The notes: a model not told the origin generated them from the letters alone. Numbered from the stretch's first letter, positions 22,905 to 35,514 are shown. The stretch: 64,000 nt of DNA from Paramecium sonneborni (GCA_905182985.1 CAJJDN010000017.1:443775-507774), one strand, 5' to 3'. Translations and numbers: made by a program.

Positions 22905-25900
22905 TCATAATTTAGGAATAATGGTATAATCCAACAAAGATCTAGCAATATCTATAGGGTTCGATATAGATTTTGAATAATTATTCTTTAAATATTTTTT
23001 GACTTAAGCTTCAACTTCCAATAACTAAATAATAGTATAAATTTTTTACTTCTGGATCAGTAAATACAATACTTACTTAATCAGAATCATCTTTTTTATT
23101 GATATTAATGCATCTCATAGTTTAATAAGTATTAATGGCATTTTTAATAGTTTCAATAGAACAACTTTCATAATGTTCCATAATATGTTCTCCATACATT
23201 TGTTCTGCAAAACCTTAAATTTAAGTAATTAATTCTGACAACTCAAAAGTTGTGTTTATGTCGCTAACTCTTTTCAATTAATATAAATAGACAATAGTAG
23301 CCCAATAACATTCCACTAAAGGCCAAATTAGTGAACATGTAAATTAAGATGCTTACTCACCAAATTGATGATTAACTCTAATTTTTTCAATAACTTTTTC
23401 TAATACATTTTTATCTATCATAGATTATATGAAATTTATCATTTATTCTTTAGATGTAATTCTATTTCTTATTACATATTCTCTTTTTAATAATTTCAAT
23501 AAGAAATCACTCTCTTCCCATAATCTCTCTACACTTACTCCTTCTTTATGGGATAATAGATGTCCAAATCCATTTAAAGCACAACAAACTATTCCTTCAC
23601 TAAAAAATATATGAGCTAATTGATTCCTATAATAACTTAATAATAATATGCTCTTATATTCTTATTTAGGTATTAATGTTAATTCAAATACATTTTTCTT
23701 CTTTTTATCAACTAAATCTTATAAAAATCCAATTGAATTTCTTACTGCTACATCACTTTATCCATTATTTGTTATAGAAGTCCTTGCTCCTCTTTTTGTA
23801 ATCTATCTTAATACCCATTCAAATCTTTTTATTAATTAATCTTCTGTAATTCCTCTTCTATTCATTAATAATAATGTTGAAACTATTCCTGTTGGCATAA
23901 CAACCATTTCTTCAATTAATTAATAAGCAACCTCATAACCTAAAGTTTCAACCCCCTTTTTACGATCTCTAATATTATCATAAGCATCTAATCCTTATTA
24001 TTATGACCATTCTTTTACAGATATCATTTTACCAAATCCTACATGAATCCTTCCAAAGTTTGATGATAATATTTTTATTGCTTTAATCACTCTAATTAAA
24101 GATTCTTTAACTTTCTCTTCACCTAATAATTCATAAGGATATGTATCAGCTTCTAATACTTTCTCATAATTTATTGTAATTGGTAGTATTGTTGCATCAG
24201 GTATCTTTTTATCAAACACAGCATCACAAACTATGCTTAACAATCCAAATTTTGGATTTAGAGTCTTACCTGTTCTAGATCTAGTTCCTTCAATAAAGAA
24301 TTCTAAATAACATTCTTCTATTAAGATTCTTTAAACATATTCATAAAAAATGGTTTTATATAAGATATTATCTTCTAATTACTTTCTTTTCAAAAAGAAA
24401 GCTCCAGATGCTCTTAAAATTGTTGGAATTAAAGCCATTGATAAGAAATCTTCTGCTGCTGCTATATGAGGACATTTAATCTTATATGAGAAAAAGACAT
24501 AAGAACACTAAAACAATCAAATAGAAAAATACCATTATAAAATCTATATAAGATCTATGGGTTGGCATAAAGATTAATGGACCTCTTGTTTTCTAATCAT
24601 AATTTTGAAGTTCTAATAAAGCAGGTTCATTTATTTATACTTTTTCATATATCTATCTAAACACTTTAGTTATAAACCATGCAAACATTCTTATGACTCC
24701 CATGTTATAATTAGCAAACATTACTTCACAAATATCTATACCTTATTTTTCAATATTTTAATGCAATTTCTCTAGATTTAGTGTTGTTTATTAATATTTT
24801 TTAGATTTTTCTTCAACTAATTATTTGATAACTGATTATACTCTCTAAGAATTCATGACCAAACTTATTTGTTCTTTTGTAGTTTTTGTTTTAAAATCCT
24901 AACCATTACTAAGACACCATTCAATATCACTAAAATACGATTATTAATTTCTTTAACTAAGAACATCAGTACTTTATTCATTTAATTCTCTTGCTTAATC
25001 TTTCAAAATATATTTTTGAATTCCCCAATTAAATCTTTCTAAATATTATCTCCAATTCAATTTCTCTATATCTATGTTAAAGTACTACTTATCAGATTCA
25101 CTTAAGAATTTTATAAGTAAATTACTGTTAGAACTATCAAAAATCCATTCATTTATCACAAATGGTTTGAAAGTATCGTTTATTGATTCAGCTCTATCTA
25201 TTATCTTTCTTAATCTTTTAGCCTAAATTTTCATTTCCTTATTTCCTATTTTATTTGCTACTTAATAATATATTAAAGCAGGAGCGTTCTTAACTTTAGA
25301 CATAATTTTATATATTTTTTCATTTTTATAGAATGTTAAATTAGGTTTTGAAAATTATTGAGAACTTGGTGATTTAGTCCAAAATTGAGCATTAACTACT
25401 TTTGCTAATTACCATGTCATTGGATTTTTTGCAGAAGAACAACAATGATAAACACTTACTTCCTTTCTTCCATTCTAATATGCACCAGCTGATAAAGTAA
25501 AATCTGCTACATAATCAACAGGTACTTAATCTCCAATTAAACATTCATCACCATTTAAAGTTTTTATTAATCCTAAACCAACAAAGAAGAATATGGCACT
25601 ACTTGCTACCAAACTATCAATCCAACCAGGTGTTGGATCCTTCCATGAAGCTCCAACTATAGATGGTCTTACAAAAGTTAATGGAAAATTTGGAGCTCTG
25701 TTTTATACTAATAATTTTTCAGCTATACACTTTGTAAAAGTATAAGTGTTAGGAAAATCTCCAATAATATCTTTTACATTCTTCTCCAAAATACTTACAG
25801 GTGTTTTCAATAATTAAGACACTAATTGTTCCAAGTTCTCTTAATTTGGCTCATATATTTTCTCTTCTATATAGCCAGCCTTATCTGAATTTACATATGC

Positions 25901-26444
25901 TGTTGAGATATGGATAAAGTTTTCTAAATTTTTAATTTTTTATGCTATTGCTATAAATCTTTAAGGTCCCCTTACATTTATTTATATTGCATCATCTAAT
26001 CTTGCATTAAAATCTACACTTGCGGCACAATTAATAATTATCTAAAAATTATTCATTTTGCTTACATTCACATTATCAATTATTGTATTTTTATCATTCT
26101 CAGCCATTCCTAAACCTTCTTTTAACATATCACCTTCTATAGGAATAATCTTTTCTATTATGAATTTTTCAAAACCTCCACCATGAATCTATCTCAATCG
26201 ATCAAAACACTAATTCAATATTTATTCCTTACTTATGAATCCAAAATTTCACGTTTAAATCTTTCCATTAAACTACTACCTTTCTTTTGTCTGATCAGAA
26301 CATAAATACATCCAACATTAGGTAAACAACGTAAAGTCTTTTCTAATAATACTTTGCCCACAAATCCTTTTATATATCATAATTATGCTTACCAGTACAT
26401 CCAGTTATAAATAACACCTTTCTATTATAGTATTCTTAAAGCAT
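22905..26444 (-). CDS. Fatty acyl-CoA reductase fused to DHAP/glycerol-phosphate acyltransferase (FARAT)
   Basis: ATG 26444, TGA 22907-22905, about 1,150 aa after several short introns (26 nt splits the nucleotide-binding loop; 25 nt near the 3' end). N-terminal half: FAR reductase with [16 protein letters not shown] (Rossmann GxxGxxG), [12 protein letters not shown] and the catalytic YTFTK (YxxxK). Then the C-terminal reductase region. The second half is a GPAT/DHAPAT-type acyltransferase with a TRSRTGK substrate motif and [14 protein letters not shown]. The last residues are PKL, a possible peroxisomal PTS1. Together the two domains would make fatty alcohol and acyl-DHAP, the two precursors of ether lipids. 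A fusion of this kind (TtFARAT) is known from Tetrahymena. Confidence 0.92.
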
Positions 26445-26469
26445 TTAATAATTAATTTATGGAAAAAAA

Positions 26470-27532
26470 TAAATATTTTTTCATCTATTTTATCAAATCA
26501 ATATAATTCATACTATCAAAATCAAATAATTTTACATCTAAAATAGTCTAACTTAAGCCATTACAATTTATTTTAAGAATATTTAATTCATTTATCATGT
26601 AATAATTAATGCAAACATATTAATACTTTTTTAAGAATTTCCTGAATTTTTCTTAATTTATAAAATCCTCACAAATTTTAGTATGAAATACTTTTTTGAT
26701 TATCTTGTTAATATTATTATTTATTGAATCATCTCTAGTTTTGCTTTATTCATTAAATCTATCTATAAATTATTAATTTTTAAAGAATATTTTTATTTCT
26801 AAATTTTATAGTTTTTCATAATTTTTCTACTCATTCTTTGCTTTTTTAAGTTTTTTTAACTATAGAGTTTATAGCAATTTATAATGAGTTGAACTGAATT
26901 TAATAAATTTTGAAGCAGATTTCTGTAATTATTCAGTACTTAACTAAAATTTTTTATTTGAGCTAATTTTCAATTTATTTGGTTGAATTTAGTTTAAATT
27001 TTAAGAGTTTCTGAATTTAATATTTAAAGATATATTTTTTAATTTTTATTTATTTATTATATATTGGAATAAAATTTAATATATTAAATTTCTTCTTTTT
27101 TAAGGTTTTTTATTTATTAAACATACACAGATTAATTGTTTTAAACTTATTTATTCTTTCTGTTTAAGTTCTTAAATATACAGTTGCAGAATGGTAATCA
27201 ATAAGAATATTAAAATTTAAAAAATATTTTTAGATCTATAATTATCATTTTGGTTAAGATAATCTAAATAGCTCTTACTTTAATATTTCTAAATAAATTC
27301 TTTGAGGCAAAGTTCTATCAATAAGCTGGATTTTATTTGTGCTAAAAAGAAATAATGTTTATTAAAATGATTGTTTTCAAGTTCTAGAATTAATTTTTAG
27401 AGAATGTATGATGTTCTTTTTAGGTTTTTGGTTTTGAAATCAAAATAATTGAAATTTGATTGAGTTTGACTCCTTTACTTTTATTTACGATTTAAAAATA
27501 AATAATAGGTTTTTGTATAATTTAAAATTAAA
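26470..27532 (-). CDS. Long minus-strand ORF without a recognisable start
   Basis: One frame is free of TGA from about 27535 down to 26377, roughly 385 codons, which chance alone would seldom give at this base composition. The translation is rich in Lys, Asn, Gln, Ile and Leu, with passages such as SSLLIELCLKEFIQKY and KIIKKVFHTKICEDFINQ. It starts within the transporter stop region and runs into the first codons of the FAR gene in another frame. There is no ATG in the 5' part. Either a 5' exon/intron boundary is missed or this is a decayed gene. No family recognised. The end coordinates are approximate. Confidence 0.4.
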
Positions 27533-29021
27533 TCAATCAACTCGAGTTGTATCAGTTTATTCTTCTTATTCAGCAACAATTTCATACTCAGGTAATTTAG
27601 TTGTTGGTCTCATAAGTTTATTATCATGATATATATCATAAAAATAAATATTAATGTTGCTTATATTTGCTAGTATTGTAATAAATCCAAGAAAATAAAT
27701 CATATGTTAATAACTTATAGCATTTTCATCAAATAGAATTCTACCTACAATTAATGGGAAAATAGTTAAGCCAGCATTTTAGATTGATCCTATAATACCA
27801 AATCCAGCACCTTATGAATTGGCATTTACACAAAGAGGAATACATGGCCAAATTACAGGGGCGTATAAAGCAAAAAAGATTCCATTAATAATTTATGCTA
27901 AAAATACTAAACTAAAACATTCATCTTAGATTGAACAATCTATATCTTTTGAATAAATTATTGTAGACAATAATAACAAAATACCAGAAACTATTAAAAA
28001 TATTGGTCGTTTACCAATTTTATCAATAAAATAACCAATAATTGGAGTCACAGTTGCACTAATAAAATATGGTAAACTATACAGAAATGTTTATTAAGTT
28101 AATGTAAGATGATATCTAAAAATTAATATTATTAATAACCTTATTTTAAACATACGTATTCCATTAGATTATAAAATAAGAAATGCACTATAACTACATA
28201 CACAACTAATTGATAATAAATAGTAATTTAATTTGAATTCTTTTACATCACTACAATTTACAGGTGGTTACTAATCTAATTATGATAATTCTTATTAGCT
28301 CATCTATTCTCTATCTCTTTCATCACTTCTTTTATCAAGTAAACATTGTATGAAACTAGTGAACATAGTAATCAAAATAAATGCAAAACAAAACATCATA
28401 CAAGCAGTAAAACTATTTCCATACCAAATATAAACTTTTGGTAACCAATTTGCACCTATTACTGATCCAACACGAATAAATGTTATTTAAACCCTAAATA
28501 AATATTTCTTATACCCAAATGCTAAAGACATTTCTTAACCTAAAAACCATTTTGTTAATAAAGCACTTTAAGCTACACTTAAACAAACCTCTCCTCCTAA
28601 TCCCAAAAATAACATTCCCAGCTTTAACAAATTAAAAGCTTAATCTTAAGCTCCTTTAACACACAATCCTTTTCATATAAATATTTATAAAACCTTATCC
28701 AATTACCAAAAACGAACAAAAAATTAACAATGCACTTCTAACTCCTATTTTATCTATTATTATTCCTCCAAAGAAAGGTAATACTATATTTGGCATAGAA
28801 TATATAGAAAAGAGATAATTTATATCTTTTTGACCAACATTAAATGTTGATTAGATCTAACTAGCTAATACTGAAGGAAAATCTATGCATATGCAACATC
28901 CAACTTAAAATAAGCATGTTAATGCAAGAAATATCCATCGAACATTCGTACGATGCCATGAAATTTATTTCTGTTATTTCATTGAAATAAATATTCTTAT
29001 TAATTTTTTTCTTTTTTTCAT
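27533..29021 (-). CDS. Major facilitator transporter, MFSD1-like
   Basis: ATG 29021, TGA 27535-27533, with short introns. The first membrane helix region reads WIFLALTCLFQVGCCICID, followed by FPSVLASQIQ and then the MFS loop signature FFGGIIIDKIGVR between helices 2 and 3. About twelve hydrophobic segments can be counted. The order of these motifs and the SxPNIVLPFFGG stretch match MFSD1, a lysosomal dipeptide exporter in animals, rather than sugar porters. The C-terminus is short, acidic and cytosolic (EYEIVAEQEEQ). A decayed partial copy of its 5' part lies at 29740-30030. Confidence 0.85.
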
Positions 29022-29739
29022 TTACGATTTAGTTAAACTGAAATAATTCAAATATGTAATAAATTGTACTAATAACAAATTCCATTAAATAATCAAATCA
29101 CTTTAATACTAATCATAAAAATATTTATTAATATATTTAAAATATTTTTCAGTATTTTAAATTATTCTCCCAAAATATTTCACAAAACGGATTAGTGCAT
29201 CAAATTCTTGGATAAAATTAGTATCTTTTATTGAAAATTTATTTTAACTTGTTAGATCTATTTTTGCTATAATATTTTTGGAAATATCTTTTTAAATTTA
29301 TAATAAATGTTTTATGCATCATTAGAAAATTAAAGTTTAAATCTTTTTTTTATTTTTATCAAATAACTTTTAAAAAAACAATAAATATGAAAAATTAAAG
29401 TTTTTATTTTAATCGAAAAAGAGACTATAAAAAAAATTATTATTTTCATATATGAGATAAAGTTTTAGAATTCTTTTCTCAAAAATATTAAATCTTTCGT
29501 CAAATAATTAAAAAACTTTAATTTAATAATCTTATTTAAAATATAAGAAGTTAATTCAATTATTAAAATATCAAAATATCTATATTAAAGAAATGAATTA
29601 AATAGATGCTCTAGGTTTTATTAGTCAATTATTATTTTTGATTATAATGAAAAATATATTAGAAATATCCTTTTAATCACTCTTTTAATCAAATTGAGTT
29701 ATATAAAAACTAAAAAAAAAAATAATAGGCGATAAAATT
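29022..29739. other. Intergenic, no intact gene seen
   Basis: AT-rich, with many TGA/TCA triplets in all frames. It lies between the transporter and its decayed copy and may include further unrecognisable remnants of that copy. Confidence 0.5.
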
Positions 29740-30030
29740 TTCACATTTTCTTTTTGTAAAAACTATTTGGTAAACAATGTACTTTAAGTAACAAGCAACT
29801 TGACATAAGGAACTATTCTTTGAATAGATAGTATTTAGATTTTGATTCGTTATTAATGAAATTTAAAGTTTCTCTTGTTTAATTGAGCTATAACATAAGG
29901 AAAATCAATGCATATTAAAGAACCAATCATAAAAAATGTTAAGAAAGCATCTTATTTTAGTAAGATGTATAATAGTGTTTTTTGAGCTTTTAATCTAACA
30001 TTGTGAAATCTGATATTGATATTAATTATT
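29740..30030 (-). pseudogene. Decayed 5' fragment of an MFSD1-like transporter
   Basis: On the minus strand the frame reads FFMIGSLICIDFPYVIAQ, matching FQVGCCICIDFPSVLASQ of the neighbouring transporter. Just downstream, at DNA level, a stretch resembling the SMPNIVLP codons can be found out of frame. No later helices are present, frames are broken, and there is no suitable start. It is best read as a remnant of a local gene duplication. Limits are approximate. Confidence 0.7.
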
Positions 30031-30070
30031 TTGATTTAATTAAATTTATTAGATAAATATTTTGTTTATA

Positions 30071-30400
30071 TCATTAAAATATTATCAGTTTTTCGATGAT
30101 TATTGACTCTTTTGAAATTTTATCAATCCTTTCTTGAGATTTATTCATATCACTTATAATGAATTTAATATTAAGTAAAAATCTGTCAAATTATGAATTA
30201 GTGATGTTCAAATTCTTATGAATCTCAATCATATCTCTTTTAGTTGATATCTAAAATTGCTTTCCAGTGTATTTGATGCGAGAACAGCCAAAAATTTAAA
30301 CAAAAACTGTTTTCTGTTAAAGTCTGACTCTTGTGATATCAGCATTTAAAAACTTTCCTCTTAATGTTTGATCAATACAAAGTCCAGATATCTGTAATTA
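30071..30400 (-). pseudogene. Truncated (2/2) hemoglobin lacking its N-terminus
   Basis: The frame ends at TGA 30073-30071 and reads NADITRVRLQQKTVFVQIFG, then KYTGKQFQISTKRDM, IEIHKNLNITNSQFDRFLL. These match helices C to G of the bacterial-like truncated globins known from ciliates, with the proximal His in EIHKNL. The helix A/B part (usually with LGG and the B10 Tyr) is missing: a TGA lies in frame about 20 codons upstream and no intron or ATG repairs it. The usual GGP after QIFG is CS. It is either a pseudogene or has an unusual unseen first exon. Confidence 0.6.
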
Positions 30401-31367
30401 CTTTTTGAATCAATTTTAAATTAAAATAAGTTTATTAATAAATTAATTATCTGTTAAACAAAATTTATTCATATAATGAAAGATCCTACAATAAGACGTA
30501 TTTTTGAGAAAGAGAACTAAGCTTAAGTTTCAAATAATATTGAAAAAAGAAACAGCCAAAAATAATTAACGCATTTAGTTCCATTGACTGTGTTGAATCG
30601 TCAAGCTAGTATCTAATTTTTAATGATAAGATTTTGAATTCAAGAGTATTGATAATAAATAATAATATCTTCAACAAAGTTTTCTAACTTAAAGAAATCA
30701 AAATGTACCAAGTTTGCATTATAGGCCAGAGCAAAAACAAAAAACTACGATTTGTACAACCATATAGATAGTATTATAATTAAGATATATGATTAGTATT
30801 CTCCTCTTAAAATTAGATAGACAACTTAAATTAGTTAAAACAATGAAGATCAATAAAAATCTTAGAATAATAGATTTTTTTTAAATTATGGTGATAGTAT
30901 TTTAACAAATTACTAAATATATGATTCTCTTTAAAAGTGTGAATTCTTATAAAAACATACGATCAATAGTTCTTTAAGAGCAAAGATGGTAGACTGGATG
31001 ATTGAAGTGTTAACTTCTTATAAATGTAAAGATCAGACATTTTTTATGGCAGTGAGATTGATGGACATTTATTTAAATTAATCAACAAGAACTTATGCTC
31101 CTTAAGATTTACATTTAATAGGAGTAACATGCATTTTTATGGCATGTAAATTTGAGGAAACATTTCCAATTAAATTATAAATTGTTCATGAAAAAATTGC
31201 TCATAAAAAATTAACAAAAGAAGAAATTAGAGAGAAAGAGAATTAAATTTTATAGACTTTAGATTTTAATTTAGTTAGCGTTACTTTATATGATATAATT
31301 ACAATTACATTGCAATTAATTAACTAATATTAAAAATTAAATTAAATAGTTGTGTATTTGGCTAAAA
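30376..31367. repeat. First copy of a 992-bp exact duplication (assembly overlap)
   Basis: Bases 30376-31367 recur at 31369-32360 with an offset of 993. The copies are separated by a single N at 31368. At the points I compared they are identical. Confidence 0.93.
30476..31367 (+). CDS. Cyclin, truncated duplicate copy at a contig end
   Basis: Same sequence as the start of the complete cyclin gene at 31469-32661: ATG 30476, an N-terminal Gln/Asn/Ser-rich region, two short introns (22 and 26 nt) and the first cyclin box. It breaks off after LNQIVVYLAK at the N. It is an artefact of contig joining, not a second gene. Confidence 0.85.
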
Positions 31368-31368
31368 N
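31368..31368. other. Single-N contig join
   Basis: One N lies exactly where the sequence restarts about 1 kb upstream. The correct base is probably T, as at 32361 in the second copy. Confidence 0.9.
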
Positions 31369-32360
31369 TACAAAGTCCAGATATCTGTAATTACTTTTTG
31401 AATCAATTTTAAATTAAAATAAGTTTATTAATAAATTAATTATCTGTTAAACAAAATTTATTCATATAATGAAAGATCCTACAATAAGACGTATTTTTGA
31501 GAAAGAGAACTAAGCTTAAGTTTCAAATAATATTGAAAAAAGAAACAGCCAAAAATAATTAACGCATTTAGTTCCATTGACTGTGTTGAATCGTCAAGCT
31601 AGTATCTAATTTTTAATGATAAGATTTTGAATTCAAGAGTATTGATAATAAATAATAATATCTTCAACAAAGTTTTCTAACTTAAAGAAATCAAAATGTA
31701 CCAAGTTTGCATTATAGGCCAGAGCAAAAACAAAAAACTACGATTTGTACAACCATATAGATAGTATTATAATTAAGATATATGATTAGTATTCTCCTCT
31801 TAAAATTAGATAGACAACTTAAATTAGTTAAAACAATGAAGATCAATAAAAATCTTAGAATAATAGATTTTTTTTAAATTATGGTGATAGTATTTTAACA
31901 AATTACTAAATATATGATTCTCTTTAAAAGTGTGAATTCTTATAAAAACATACGATCAATAGTTCTTTAAGAGCAAAGATGGTAGACTGGATGATTGAAG
32001 TGTTAACTTCTTATAAATGTAAAGATCAGACATTTTTTATGGCAGTGAGATTGATGGACATTTATTTAAATTAATCAACAAGAACTTATGCTCCTTAAGA
32101 TTTACATTTAATAGGAGTAACATGCATTTTTATGGCATGTAAATTTGAGGAAACATTTCCAATTAAATTATAAATTGTTCATGAAAAAATTGCTCATAAA
32201 AAATTAACAAAAGAAGAAATTAGAGAGAAAGAGAATTAAATTTTATAGACTTTAGATTTTAATTTAGTTAGCGTTACTTTATATGATATAATTACAATTA
32301 CATTGCAATTAATTAACTAATATTAAAAATTAAATTAAATAGTTGTGTATTTGGCTAAAA
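31369..32360. repeat. Second copy of the 992-bp exact duplication
   Basis: Repeats 30376-31367 and then continues into the rest of the cyclin gene, so this copy carries the intact reading. Confidence 0.93.
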
Positions 32361-32661
32361 TGATAGTTTATGACTATGCATTAATAAGTTAATATAATTA
32401 TTCTTTATTATCAGCTGCATGTATATTTATAGGATCAAATATATCTTGTCCAGAATAAAGTGATGAAATTGTAAAAATAAATTTAAATAATAGATTACTT
32501 AAGTTATGTAAATATTAAATGTAGATAAAGATATCACATTAAATTTATCTAATTTAATCTTAAATTTAGCAAAAAACTTTGATAAATAATATTAAAATTT
32601 GGATAATTTAAAAAAATTTAATAAAAATTCAATTTTAGATATTGTTAAGTTACAGAAATGA
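31469..32661 (+). CDS. Mitotic-type cyclin
   Basis: Regulatory subunit of a cyclin-dependent kinase. ATG 31469, TGA 32659-32661, with introns of 22 and 26 nt in the N-terminal part and at least one more near 32510. The N-terminal 150 residues are disordered and Gln/Asn-rich. The cyclin box begins SSLRAKMVDWMIEVLTSY, close to the B-type signature MRxxLVDWL. It continues with FFMAVRLMDIYL, LIGVTCIFMACKFEE and ENQILQTLDFNLV, and then the C-terminal fold (SLLSAACIFIGSN). No clear destruction box is visible. The stop is 37 bp from the converging RBM39-like gene. Confidence 0.88.
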
Positions 32662-32698
32662 TTTACTTATATAAATATATATTTTTGATATTACTAAA

Positions 32699-34412
32699 TC
32701 ATTTGATAATGCTCATAAATTGACTCTCCGTTATGAAATAGCTTTAGACAACTTTATTTCCAAATTTTCTGTTGTTCATTAAAACATTTACTTATTTAGC
32801 TGCTTCCCATTATTTGAAAACAATAATTACATTACCTTCATTTTTTTTATCTACCCATACCATTTCGACATCTCCATATTTTTTACATTCATCTATTAAA
32901 TAATAATAATAAAATTTATTACTTTCTACTTCTTCTTTTAATTCAACAATAGCAGCTTAATTTGATATTTCAAGATCAGTCCACATGTTTGTCAAAACAA
33001 TAACTTTAGTAGTACATGGACAGGCTGGAGGATTATGTTTCAAGGGCATCCAACCAGAAATACAACCTAAAGTTGGATTTGGAGATTATATTATATTCAA
33101 AATTCTTTATACTGTAAGTCCTAATTAAGTCATAAGTGGAGGTAAATTTATCTAATAGATTATTTTGTATATATACATTATCAATTAGACTATCATCCAT
33201 CAATTTTTTCATCAATGTTATTCTCATTACTGGATTTTAAACAAGATCATCATCTAATTATAAATCCATATAATTATTAGCACCAGAAACCAATTAAACT
33301 TTAATTGGTTTACCATTTAATAAAAATGGTTAATTATTTATTACTTCAATCATATTTCTAGCAGATTCTGCTTTCTCATATGTTACATATAAAACACCAG
33401 TCATTCTACCTGATTCATCTTTAGGAATTTCGACTGTCTCGATAGTTCCAAAAGGAGCAAATGCTTCTCTAATATCTTCTTCACTAATTCTTTATAATTA
33501 TTCTGCCATTCCTGTAATTTAAACTCTTGCTGGACCATTCATATTTTATAAATCTTATATGCTTTGTAATTTATTTTATTTTATTTGCATATTTTTTTAA
33601 TCTCTCGCAGCTCTATTTTTTTCTGCTTAACTTAATTATATTTTAACAGGAATAGTTCCTACTTATTATCCATCCATAATAAATAAACGATCATTTAATG
33701 CTAATGCCATAGGAATAGATTCTTCTTAATAAAATTCAACATAAGCTACTCCTCTAGATCTTCCAGATTTTTAATCTCGAATTATTCTTATATCTCTTAT
33801 TTTACCACAATTGAACTATATAAATTTATGAATTACTTACTGTTTAAAAGAACTAATATATATGTTTTTCCTTAGCTTTAAGTGGTAAACAATACATAAG
33901 CACTGTTAAATCTTATCTATGAGCTTCTTCTAATTCTCTCTCAACTTCTACAATTTTTCTCTCCAATTCTCTAATTTCTGCCTCCATTATTTCTATTTTC
34001 CTTTATTTTGCAATCTCCCTCTTTTTTTATATATCATTTGTCATTAACAATTATGTTGTAATAGCCTATTATTAATTATCTTTATCTTTTTCTTTCTCTT
34101 TATCTTTTTTGTTTTTTTTTTTCTTTGAAGATCTTGATGCAGACCTTGATCTTCTATTTTTATTTAATATCGTTCAACATACTTTTTTTTATCTTTCTTT
34201 TCATCTTTCTTTTTCTTTTTCTTTTCTGCACTTTTATCCCTTTCTCTCTCTTTATCTTTATCCTTTTCTTTATCTCTTTCTCTCTCTCTTTCTTTATGAT
34301 GTTTGTCTCTGTTTTTTTCATGTCCTCTATCCTTTTCTTTTTCATTATGCTTGGGTTAATGAGTATTCTCTGATTGTATAAATCGCTAAAACTACTCAAA
34401 ATCCCAATCCAT
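32699..34412 (-). CDS. RBM39: RBM39/CAPER-like splicing factor (RS region, two RRMs, UHM)
   Basis: ATG 34412, TGA 32701-32699. Residues about 15-110 are an Arg/Glu/Asp/Lys-alternating region (KERERERDKEKDKDKERER) in the place of the RS domain. RRM1 includes SGRSRGVAYVEFYQEE; RRM2 includes ARVQITGMAEQL, GTIETVEIPKDE and GRMTGVLYVTYEKAE. Short introns of 25 and about 46 nt lie near 33110-33180. The C-terminal U2AF-homology domain reads CKKYGDVEMVWVDKK, then GNVIIVFKQWEAA. Domain order matches RBM39, which acts in 3' splice-site recognition with U2AF; of interest in a genome with 20-30 nt introns. Confidence 0.9.
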
Positions 34413-35514
34413 ATATTTTATTAATTAAATATTTCAAACATAATTTTTCTAATCAAACAACTAAGAGTGACATTAAATTAAAACAATTACCAAAATTACC
34501 TCAAAATTAAATTCATATAAATCGTATTTTATTATATTAATTAAACAATAAAAGTTCCATTTTTATAATTAACAAACTATTATGAACATTTTCAGAAATA
34601 TATCTATCAATATTAATAGATAAAAATTAAAGTCCTTTAAATTTTAATAAGATCAATGTACAAATTAAAAAAATCAAACTATTGCAATAAATCATAAATT
34701 AATTCTACTCCATTTCAATAAACTGTTGTTCTAATACTCAATATATTCATTAAATTACTGCTTTATGATACATAAATAAATATCTTAATACTATTCTCAT
34801 TTTATCATAAAATTATGTGAAAATATGTCTATCTTATAAATAAAGAATTGTAATTTATTTAAATAATTTTATTACTTATAATTTTGTTTTTTTAAAACAA
34901 GAGTTATCTAAGATTTACAAATTGTTTAAGATATTCAATAAATTGAATAAAATATATACTGAAGATCATTAATTTTTGTTTTAGAATTGTTTTAATTACA
35001 TTTTATTACTAAAAATAAAAATAAGTAAGTTAAAGACAACTTAAAATTACAAAATAATAAAGCCGAAAGTGATAATTAAAGGTTAAATATTAACTTAATA
35101 AAAGACTTATTTTAAAAAATATAACTTAGAAGAATCAATTATTTTAAAAACATACAATCAAGCAAAAACCTTTAATTTCTAGACTAAATAACAAATTAAA
35201 TTTCTTTATTTTTAAGTTTCTTCTAAATTGATAAAATCTCTCCTTTGTATAATTATTTTTAATGTTCTTTATCTTCAAACATTGATTTCATAAAAAGATT
35301 GATTTAATTGTGTTAAAATTTAAATGAAGTTCACAAATAATATTTTATTTCACTAATAATTGCATCTTAAATACAAAAAATCAATTGGAGTTTCGAATTT
35401 CTGATTTTTGAGAATATAATTTATTTAATAATATGATTAATAGTGTTATCAAGTGCATTTTTTAAAGTACAATGATAATGTTAAATAATAGTAAGATAAC
35501 CCAAAGTTTTATAT
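34413..35514. other. Intergenic, no gene seen
   Basis: About 1.1 kb of AT-rich sequence between two divergent genes. TGA/TCA triplets interrupt all frames. It probably carries both promoters; no element could be identified. Confidence 0.55.

Noticed and set aside
30476..31367. A second cyclin gene in tandem with 31469-32661
   Set aside because: The copies are identical and meet at an N; this is an assembly overlap, not a paralogue.
34109..34399. Overlapping open frames on both strands rich in Phe/Leu/Ser or Lys/Arg/Glu
   Set aside because: They are shadows of the low-complexity Arg/Glu/Lys segment of the RBM39-like gene; the real frame belongs to the gene ending at 34412.
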